Source: [Actinobacillus] rossii
GTDB taxonomy: Bacteria; Pseudomonadota; Gammaproteobacteria; Enterobacterales; Pasteurellaceae
Reading direction: 5' to 3'
DNA length: 64,000 bases
Assembly: GCA_900444965.1 (NCBI GenBank)
Contig: UFRQ01000003.1
Coordinates: 620,001 to 684,000 of the forward strand
The stretch's first letter is position 1. Every line of letters begins with the position of its first letter. The position numbers and the translations under genes are program-made. Below are positions 57,487 to 64,000 of this stretch, piece after piece. Below the pieces are notes generated by a model. That model did no database searches and was not told the origin of the DNA. It saw only the letters and a list, made by a program, of their open reading frames with translations.

Positions 57487-58500
57487 ATGAAAACGACTAA
57501 GAGAACTTTTTTTAAATCCTTAGCGGCTGTTTCAATTTGTGCATTATTCGGATTTAACGCATCGCCAGTATATTCTAGCTCAGAAGCACCAATGAAATTA
57601 GGTTTTTTGGTAAAACAACCAGAAGAACCTTGGTTCCAAACTGAATGGGCATTTGCAGATAAAGCTGCGAAAGATTTAGGTAATGTTCAAATCATCAAAA
57701 TTGCTGTTCCTGATGGTGAGAAAACATTAAATGCTATTGATAATTTAGCTGCCAATGGGGCGAAAGGTTTTGTGATTTGTACACCAGATCCGAAACTTGG
57801 TCCAGCCATCATGGCAAAAGCACGTTCTTATGATTTAAAAGTGATTGCGGTGGACGATCAATTCTTAAATGCAGCGGGCGAACCGATGACAAATGTGCCA
57901 CTTATCATGATGGCGGCAACAGAAATTGGTCAACGTCAGGGCGAAGAACTTTATAAAGAAATGCAAAATCGTAAATGGGATGTAAAAGATACTGCTGTGT
58001 TAGCGATTACAGCTGATGAATTAGACACAGCTCGTCGTCGTACTGAGGGTTCTATTGAAGCGTTAATTAAAGCTGGTTTCCCAAAAGAGAAAATTTATAA
58101 ATCTCCGACTAAAAGTAATGACATTCCAGGCGCGTTGGATGCGGCAAATTCTATGCTAGTTCAACACCCTGAAATTAAAAATTGGCTTGTTGTTGGTATG
58201 AATGATAATACGGTTCTTGGCGGTATTCGTGCCACTGAAGGGCAAGGGTTTAAACCTGAAAATGTGATCGGTATTGGTATTAATGGTACGGATGCAGTCA
58301 ATGAATTATCTAAACCGAAAGCAACAGGTTTCTTTGGTTCATTATTACCAAGTCCTGATGTTCATGGCTATCGCAGTACGGAGATGCTATACAAATGGAT
58401 TAAAGATGGTGTCGAACCACCGAAATATACACCAATTGGTGATCCGGTGTTATTAAAACGCGAAAACTTCAAAGAAGAATTATTGAAAAAAGGTCTTTAA
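57487..58500 (+). CDS. araF: L-arabinose ABC transporter periplasmic binding protein
   Basis: A 337-residue exported protein with a signal peptide ending near PVYS-SS. The mature part follows E. coli AraF: LGFLVKQPEEPWFQTEWAFADKA, AVPDGEKTLNAID, GFVICTPDPKLGPAI, ELDTARRRT and FGSLLPSPDVHGY. The ATG at 57487 is best spaced from AGGAG; ATG 57481 is too close to it. First gene of araFGH. Confidence 0.95.
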   Translation: MKTTKRTFFKSLAAVSICALFGFNASPVYSSSEAPMKLGFLVKQPEEPWFQTEWAFADKAAKDLGNVQIIKIAVPDGEKTLNAIDNLAANGAKGFVICTPDPKLGPAIMAKARSYDLKVIAVDDQFLNAAGEPMTNVPLIMMAATEIGQRQGEELYKEMQNRKWDVKDTAVLAITADELDTARRRTEGSIEALIKAGFPKEKIYKSPTKSNDIPGALDAANSMLVQHPEIKNWLVVGMNDNTVLGGIRATEGQGFKPENVIGIGINGTDAVNELSKPKATGFFGSLLPSPDVHGYRSTEMLYKWIKDGVEPPKYTPIGDPVLLKRENFKEELLKKGL

Positions 58501-58533
58501 TTGACGATTTGAAATATTAGCAAGGAGGACGAG

Positions 58534-60036
58534 ATGCAAGTTCCATATTTAGAGTTTGATAATGTGAGTAAGAGTTTTCCAGGCGTGAAAGCATTACAAA
58601 ATGTTTCTTTTAAATGTTATGAAGGTAAAGTTCATGCATTAATGGGAGAAAATGGTGCAGGTAAATCCACCTTGCTAAAAATTTTAAGTGGTAATTATTT
58701 ACCCACAGAAGGGAAATTAAGTATTGGTGGACGCCAGTTAGTTTTTAGTAATACAAAAGAAGCATTATTAACTGGCGTTGCCATTATTTATCAAGAATTG
58801 AATATTGTGCCCGAGATGACGGTTGCTGAGAATCTTTGTCTAGGGCAGTTTCCACATTCTTTTGGTATTGTGAATAAATCCGAGCTAGTTGAGAGAACGC
58901 AGAAATACTTAGATAAACTCGATCTTAATATTTCTCCAGATACGCCATTAAAAGAACTCTCAATTGGTCAATGGCAGATGATTGAGATAGCGAAAGCCTT
59001 AAGTCGTGGCGCTAAAATCATTGCTTTTGACGAACCAACCAGTAGCTTATCCGCACCAGAAATAGAAAAATTATTTACGGTGATTAATGAGTTACGTGAT
59101 GAGGGTAAAGTCATTTTGTATGTCTCCCACCGCATGGAAGAAATTTTCCGAATTAGTGATGAGATTACGGTGTTGAAAGATGGGCAATATGTCGAAACAT
59201 TTTCCGATCTTTCTAAAATCACCAATGACGATTTAGTGCGCAGTATGGTAGGGCGTAATTTAGGTGATATTTACCATTACCGTTCAAGAGACGTTGGAGA
59301 AACTCGATTAAAATTGACCGCACTTTCAGGTACAAAATTAAAAGGTAATTTTAATTTAGAAGTTAAAGCTGGTGAAGTGTTAGGCTTGTTTGGTTTGGTT
59401 GGCGCAGGGCGTTCAGAATTATTAAAAGTTATTTTTGGTGCCGATCCCAGCACAGCGGGAAAAATTGAATTAGACGGAAAAGAAATTTCTGTACGTACGC
59501 CAAAAGATGCGATTCAACAAGGCATCGTACTTTGCCCAGAAGATCGTAAAAAAGAAGGGATTATTCCTACAGCAACAGTGGGAGAAAATATTAATATCAG
59601 TGCTCGTCGTTCCCATAATTTTTTGAAATTTATTATTAATGATAAATGGGAAACAGAAAATGCAGAAAAACAACGTCAACAAATGAATGTAAAAACGCCA
59701 TCAATCGAGCAGCTTATCGTGAACTTGTCTGGTGGTAATCAACAAAAGGCAATTTTAGGACGTTGGCTATCTGAAGATATTAAAGTGTTGCTACTCGATG
59801 AACCTACTCGTGGGATTGATGTAGGAGCAAAATCAGAAATTTATGACTTAATTTTCAAACTTGCAGATGAGAAGCTTGCGATTATCGTGGTATCCAGTGA
59901 TTTACCTGAAGTGATTGGTGTTGCTGATCGTATAGTCGTGATGAAAGCACATGAAATTACAGGGGTTGTAGAACGCGCTGATGCAACCGAAGAGAAAGTA
60001 TTGAAACTGGCTATGGTCAATAACAAAGCGGCTTAA
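58534..60036 (+). CDS. araG: L-arabinose ABC transporter ATP-binding protein
   Basis: A 500-residue double ABC ATPase. The first domain has Walker [10 protein letters not shown], signature [15 protein letters not shown] and Walker [11 protein letters not shown]. The second has a degenerate loop GLVGAGRSE, signature [15 protein letters not shown] and [11 protein letters not shown]. This pattern is normal for monosaccharide importers. It follows araF after 33 bases with AAGGAGG. Confidence 0.95.
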   Translation: MQVPYLEFDNVSKSFPGVKALQNVSFKCYEGKVHALMGENGAGKSTLLKILSGNYLPTEGKLSIGGRQLVFSNTKEALLTGVAIIYQELNIVPEMTVAENLCLGQFPHSFGIVNKSELVERTQKYLDKLDLNISPDTPLKELSIGQWQMIEIAKALSRGAKIIAFDEPTSSLSAPEIEKLFTVINELRDEGKVILYVSHRMEEIFRISDEITVLKDGQYVETFSDLSKITNDDLVRSMVGRNLGDIYHYRSRDVGETRLKLTALSGTKLKGNFNLEVKAGEVLGLFGLVGAGRSELLKVIFGADPSTAGKIELDGKEISVRTPKDAIQQGIVLCPEDRKKEGIIPTATVGENINISARRSHNFLKFIINDKWETENAEKQRQQMNVKTPSIEQLIVNLSGGNQQKAILGRWLSEDIKVLLLDEPTRGIDVGAKSEIYDLIFKLADEKLAIIVVSSDLPEVIGVADRIVVMKAHEITGVVERADATEEKVLKLAMVNNKAA

Positions 60037-60051
60037 AATAGGAGATGAATT

Positions 60052-61020
60052 ATGACTTCAACAACTCAAACGAAAAATACATATTCATTCGGTAGATTTT
60101 GGAATTCTTATGGAATGCTCTTAATTTTTGCCGTTATTTTTATTGCTTCTTGTGCCTTTATTCCTAATTTTGCTACTGTGGTTAACATGAAAGGGCTCGG
60201 CTTGGCGATTTCTATGAGTGGGATTGTGGCCTGTGGGATGTTATTTTGTTTAGCCGCAGGGGAAATTGATCTTTCTGTTGCCTCTGTCATTGCCTGTGCA
60301 GGTGTGGTAACAGCTGTTGCGATTAATGTCACTCAGAGTGTGACAATTGGTGTACTTGCAGGCTTAGGTCTAGGTGTGGCCATTGGTTTAATTAACGGTT
60401 TCGTTGTGGCGAAATTGAAAATCAATTCATTAATTACGACATTAGCAACGATGCAAATTGCGCGTGGCTTAGGTTATATCATTTCAGATGGTAAAGCCGT
60501 CGGTATTACTAAAGAAGAATTCTTTGAAATTGGTTACCAAGATTTATTTGGTATTCCATTACCGATTGTATTTACGATTATTTGCCTTGGTATTTTTGGT
60601 TTTTTACTTAGCAAAACCACTTATGGACGCAATACATTGGCTATTGGTGGTAACCAAGAAGCTTCTCGTTTAGCTGGTATTAATGTGGATCGTACAAAAT
60701 TAATTATCTTTGTGGTTTCTGGTTTTGTTTCTGCTTTAGCAGGTGTGATTCTTGCCGCACGAATGACGAGTGGTCAACCGATGACTTCGGTAGGTTTTGA
60801 ATTAACTGCCATTTCAGCTTGTGTGCTTGGTGGTGTTTCATTGACTGGTGGTGTGGGTAAAATTTCGTTTGTGATTGCAGGGGTTTTAATCCTTGGTACC
60901 ATTGAAAATGCGATGAATTTATTAAATATTTCACCATTTGCACAATATGTTGTTCGTGGTTTGATCTTGATGATTGCTGTGATTTTTGATAAATATAAAC
61001 AAAAATTTATCAAAGCGTAG
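60052..61020 (+). CDS. araH: L-arabinose ABC transporter permease
   Basis: A 322-residue inner-membrane permease of the ribose/arabinose class. Marks are GLGLAISMSGIVACGMLFCLAAGEIDLSV, ITTLATMQIARGLGYI, the EAA-like loop GGNQEASRLAGI and VLGGVSLTGGVGK. About nine hydrophobic segments. It is 15 bases after araG. The AraC gene follows one base after its stop. Confidence 0.94.
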   Translation: MTSTTQTKNTYSFGRFWNSYGMLLIFAVIFIASCAFIPNFATVVNMKGLGLAISMSGIVACGMLFCLAAGEIDLSVASVIACAGVVTAVAINVTQSVTIGVLAGLGLGVAIGLINGFVVAKLKINSLITTLATMQIARGLGYIISDGKAVGITKEEFFEIGYQDLFGIPLPIVFTIICLGIFGFLLSKTTYGRNTLAIGGNQEASRLAGINVDRTKLIIFVVSGFVSALAGVILAARMTSGQPMTSVGFELTAISACVLGGVSLTGGVGKISFVIAGVLILGTIENAMNLLNISPFAQYVVRGLILMIAVIFDKYKQKFIKA

Positions 61021-61021
61021 C

Positions 61022-61876
61022 ATGAAAAAAGAAGAAATTGGGAATCAAAAAGATCCATTATTACCAGGATATCGATTTGGCGCATATTTAGTTGCAGGCT
61101 GTACGCCAATCGAGAAAAATGATCAGTTAGATTTTATTATTGATCGCCCGAATGGGATGCAAGGTTATATTCTCAATTTAACAATAGAAGGCACTGGCAC
61201 GGTATTTCATGGTGACAGTGCCTTTAATTGTTCTGTAGGTGACTTATTGTTATTTCCGCCAAATGTTCCACATTATTATCATCGCGCGAATAATTCTGAA
61301 CGGTGGCATCACCAATGGATTTATTTTCGTCCGCGTAGTTTGTGGAATAGTTGGTTGAAATGGAGTGATACAAATCATCAAGTTGGGCGATTAAGGATTA
61401 CCAGTCCCGATATCTACCAAGACATTCTCTCACTATTTAAGAAAATTGAACAAGAGTACACAAATGAAAGTTTCTTTTCACAGGAAATGTCCATGTGTTT
61501 ACTTGAACAATTACTTATAAAATGTTCTAGATTAGATCCAGCAAATAAACAACGTTTGCTTGATCCGCGCGTGCTTTCCGCTTGCCAATTTATTTCGGAT
61601 AATTTAGATAAAAATTATAAAATCAATGATATTGCTGATCATGTGCATATTTCAGCATCGCGTTTAGCGCATTTATTTGTCGAACAATTAGGAACGAATA
61701 TTGTGAAATGGCGTGAAGAACAGAGAATGATAAAAGCTCAGCATTTACTCCATACATCTAACGCACAAATTTATTATATAGCACGTCAATTAGGCTATGA
61801 TGATCAACTTTATTTTTCTCGTTTATTCAAACGTTATACGGGTTTAAATCCTACAGATTACCGAAATTCAAGGTAA
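61022..61876 (+). CDS. araC: AraC-family arabinose regulator
   Basis: A 284-residue regulator with an N-terminal cupin arabinose-binding domain (NLTIEGTGTVFHG, LLLFPPNVPHYYHR) and two C-terminal helix-turn-helix motifs (INDIADHVHISASRLAHLF; YYIARQLGYDDQLYFSRLFKRYTGLNPTDYR). The start at 61022 lies one base after araH, so the regulator is made from the transport operon. Calling it AraC rests on context and similarity in layout. Confidence 0.88.
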   Translation: MKKEEIGNQKDPLLPGYRFGAYLVAGCTPIEKNDQLDFIIDRPNGMQGYILNLTIEGTGTVFHGDSAFNCSVGDLLLFPPNVPHYYHRANNSERWHHQWIYFRPRSLWNSWLKWSDTNHQVGRLRITSPDIYQDILSLFKKIEQEYTNESFFSQEMSMCLLEQLLIKCSRLDPANKQRLLDPRVLSACQFISDNLDKNYKINDIADHVHISASRLAHLFVEQLGTNIVKWREEQRMIKAQHLLHTSNAQIYYIARQLGYDDQLYFSRLFKRYTGLNPTDYRNSR

Positions 61877-61877
61877 A

Positions 61878-61893
61878 TGTGATCTCTTTCTCA
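61878..61893. promoter_or_regulatory. Candidate CRP site upstream of the FGGY kinase
   Basis: TGTGA-TCTCTT-TCTCA matches the CRP dyad with one mismatch. It lies 110-125 bases upstream of the kinase start. An AGCATTTTTA sequence at 61928 resembles an AraC half-site. Confidence 0.55.
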
Positions 61894-62002
61894 CTTTAAT
61901 TAAAGTAGCAGAATTATCTATATAATCAGCATTTTTACTCATCGTATTCATACTAATTTGAGCTATTCTATATCCAATAATTTAGATAGGGAAGGATAGT
62001 CT

Positions 62003-63607
62003 ATGGAGCATATCAAACAACTTATCGAGCAAGGTCACACATCCTTAGGGATTGAATTAGGCTCTACACGAATTAAGGCCGTATTGATTAATACGAGTGG
62101 AAATATTCTTGCTAGTGGTGTTTTCGATTGGGAAAATCGTTATGAAAATGGCATTTGGACATATAGCCAAGATGAAATTTGGCAGGGTATTCAAACTGCG
62201 TATAAAAATCTCGCCAACCAAGTTAAAGAAACTTACCAAGTTAGTTTAAAACAATTATCGGCAATTGGTATTAGTGCAATGATGCATGGCTATTTACCTT
62301 TTGATCAACACGGTCATTTATTAACGCCATTTCGTACTTGGCGTAATAATATCACGCAAGAATCTTCTCAAAAATTGACCGCACTTTTTAATTACAACAT
62401 TCCTCAACGTTGGAGTATTTCACACCTTTATCAGGCGATATTGAATAAAGAAGAACATGTGGAAAAGATTGATTTTTTTACTACATTAGCAGGTTATATT
62501 CATTGGCAATTAACAGGGAAAAAAGTATTAGGTGTGGGCGATGCATCAGGGATGTTCCCTATTGATCCGCAAACAGGTTCTTATTATCAAACCATGCTTA
62601 ATCAATTTTCAGAGTTAGTTAGCCCATACGCTTACCCATGGACCATTGATAAAATCTTACCAGAGGTCTTGGTTGCAGGACAATCAGCGGGAGAACTCAC
62701 TGAGCAAGGCGCCAAATTATTAGATCCATCGGGTCAATTACAGCCGGGTATTCCATTCTGTCCACCGGAAGGTGATGCTGGAACAGGTATGGTAGCAACA
62801 AATAGCATTCGAGTTAACACGGGGAATATCTCTGCAGGGACATCTGCTTTTGCCATGATTGTTTTAGAAAAACCACTTTCTAAAGTGTATGAACAATTAG
62901 ATATGGTGACAACACCAACAGGCAAGTTAGTGGCTATGGCTCATGCTAATAATTGCACATCAGATATTAATGCTTGGGTCAACCTTTTCGGTGAGAGCTT
63001 AAAAGCCTTTGGTGTTGATGTAAGACCCGATAAATTGTATGAAACGCTATTTCTTAAAGCCTTGGATGGTGACGCTAATTGTGGTCAGTTGCTAGCTTAT
63101 GGTTTTTACTCTGGAGAACATGGAGTCGGACTCTCTGAAGGCTGTCCTATTTTCATGCATCCTGCCAATTCTCATTTTACATTGGCAAACTTTATGCGAA
63201 CCCATTTATATAGCGCATTTGGTGCAATGAAATTAGGTGTGGATATTCTTATTCAACAAGAAAACGTTCAATTAAAGCAGATATTGGGACATGGCGGAAT
63301 TTTTAAAACACCAAATGTGGCATCAAAAATCTTAGCATCAGCATTGAATGTACCAGTGGCTGTTATGAAAACTGCAAATGAAGGTGGAGCTTGGGGAATT
63401 GCATTATTAGCAAATTATATGGCTGCATATCAAATGGGACAAACGTTAGAGGAATATTTAGATAACACAATTTTTGCGCAAGCAGAAATGACGTTATCTC
63501 AGCCGGACGCAGAAATCGCAAAAGGATATGAAGAATTTATTCAGTATTATCAGAAAGGTATCCCTGTTGTGCAATCGGCTGTTGATACCTTACGTCATTC
63601 TATTTAA
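62003..63607 (+). CDS. FGGY-family carbohydrate kinase, probable L-ribulokinase
   Basis: A 534-residue sugar kinase. The N-terminal phosphate loop is LGIELGSTRIKAVL, with ISAMMHGYL, TGNISAGTSAFAM and the late nucleotide site LKQILGHGGIFKT and KTANEGGAWGIAL. It does not resemble E. coli AraB over its length, but resembles the non-orthologous FGGY kinases known in some arabinose operons. Its position directly before araA argues for L-ribulose as substrate. AGGGAAGG precedes the ATG. Confidence 0.85.
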   Translation: MEHIKQLIEQGHTSLGIELGSTRIKAVLINTSGNILASGVFDWENRYENGIWTYSQDEIWQGIQTAYKNLANQVKETYQVSLKQLSAIGISAMMHGYLPFDQHGHLLTPFRTWRNNITQESSQKLTALFNYNIPQRWSISHLYQAILNKEEHVEKIDFFTTLAGYIHWQLTGKKVLGVGDASGMFPIDPQTGSYYQTMLNQFSELVSPYAYPWTIDKILPEVLVAGQSAGELTEQGAKLLDPSGQLQPGIPFCPPEGDAGTGMVATNSIRVNTGNISAGTSAFAMIVLEKPLSKVYEQLDMVTTPTGKLVAMAHANNCTSDINAWVNLFGESLKAFGVDVRPDKLYETLFLKALDGDANCGQLLAYGFYSGEHGVGLSEGCPIFMHPANSHFTLANFMRTHLYSAFGAMKLGVDILIQQENVQLKQILGHGGIFKTPNVASKILASALNVPVAVMKTANEGGAWGIALLANYMAAYQMGQTLEEYLDNTIFAQAEMTLSQPDAEIAKGYEEFIQYYQKGIPVVQSAVDTLRHSI

Positions 63608-63626
63608 AACGAAGTAGGAGAATCTT

Positions 63627-64000
63627 ATGGAATTTCTTAAAAAACTTGAAGTTTGGTTTGTTGTGGGTAGCCAAGATTTATATGGTGATGAAGCTCTCAA
63701 ACAAGTCAATGTGAATGCGGAACAAATTACTCAATATTTAAATAAACAAAATCCATTTATTCAAATTAAACTTAAACCTTTAGCCACAACGCCAGAAGAT
63801 ATTTTGGCTATTTGTCAGGCGGCAAACTATGAAGAAAATTGCGTAGGGATTATTGCGTGGATGCATACATTTTCACCAGCTAAAATGTGGATTGGTGGGC
63901 TTACACGTTTGAATAAACCATTACTCCAATTTCATACACAGTTAAATAAAAATATTCCATGGAATGAAATTGATATGGATTATATGAATTTACATCAAAC
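63627..64000 (+). CDS. araA: L-arabinose isomerase, N-terminal part (partial)
   Basis: The first 124 codons of araA, running off the window. The sequence LEVWFVVGSQDLYGDE, LKPLATTPEDI, WMHTFSPAKMWIGGL and NKPLLQFHTQLN matches E. coli AraA. It isomerises L-arabinose to L-ribulose. TAGGAG precedes the ATG and the gap after the kinase is 19 bases, so they are one operon. Confidence 0.95.
   Translation, partial: MEFLKKLEVWFVVGSQDLYGDEALKQVNVNAEQITQYLNKQNPFIQIKLKPLATTPEDILAICQAANYEENCVGIIAWMHTFSPAKMWIGGLTRLNKPLLQFHTQLNKNIPWNEIDMDYMNLHQ

Overview
The window comes from a Pasteurellaceae bacterium of the Haemophilus/Aggregatibacter type. The Haemophilus-type DNA uptake signal core (AAGTGCGGT or its complement) recurs throughout, often as inverted pairs that form terminators. 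The DNA is AT-rich, and many gene neighbourhoods match Haemophilus influenzae: oxyR next to a peroxiredoxin-glutaredoxin hybrid, envC-yibQ next to gpmA, the threonate/erythronate cluster, and narQ, murB and rpoH close together. The species cannot be fixed from the sequence alone.

Layout. 1-7.1 kb: the end of an MFS symporter, a decayed IS110 element, ppa, ilvGM, a HAD phosphatase, and an overlapping crcB-clcA pair. 7.1-10.3 kb: a long non-coding stretch, then a ZnuD-like TonB receptor. 10.3-17.9 kb: housekeeping genes (waaF, gpmA, envC, yibQ, glmU, yfcZ-like, glyQ). 17.9-22.4 kb: an accessory block lying between glyQ and glyS. It holds two overlapping DUF1016 (YhcG-like) nuclease genes, a GNAT protein, a small putative QxK nuclease-fold protein and a lipoprotein. 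Three 105-bp copies of a multi-hairpin repeat punctuate it. 22.4-33.2 kb: glyS, the biotin operon bioA-bioF-bioG-bioCD (bioC and bioD are one frame) and purL behind a PurR box. 33.2-44.5 kb: nhaA, then a DeoR regulator divergent from ltnD-otnK-otnC-otnI-denD-gntP-type transporter, which catabolise four-carbon acid sugars. Three more genes follow: a secreted esterase, a cyclase-family protein and a membrane-anchored hydrolase.

44.5-48.1 kb: an IS256-family element sits at a junction that truncates both the hydrolase and a tryptophan permease gene (tnaB remnant). Next comes tnaA, preceded by a TnaC-like leader peptide and a consensus CRP site. 48.1-57.1 kb: ridA, prx-grx, oxyR, fabR, narQ, a GNAT gene, gltS with a hairpin-rich leader, murB, a DUF2322 gene and rpoH. 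57.1-64 kb: an L-arabinose system, araFGH plus an AraC regulator, then a non-AraB-like FGGY kinase and the start of araA, which runs off the window.

The most unusual items are the glyQ-glyS block with its structured repeats and paired DUF1016 nucleases, the BioC-BioD fusion frame, the IS256 junction that broke the tna operon, the extended acid-sugar operon with esterases, and the decayed IS110 element with a possible bridge-RNA region.
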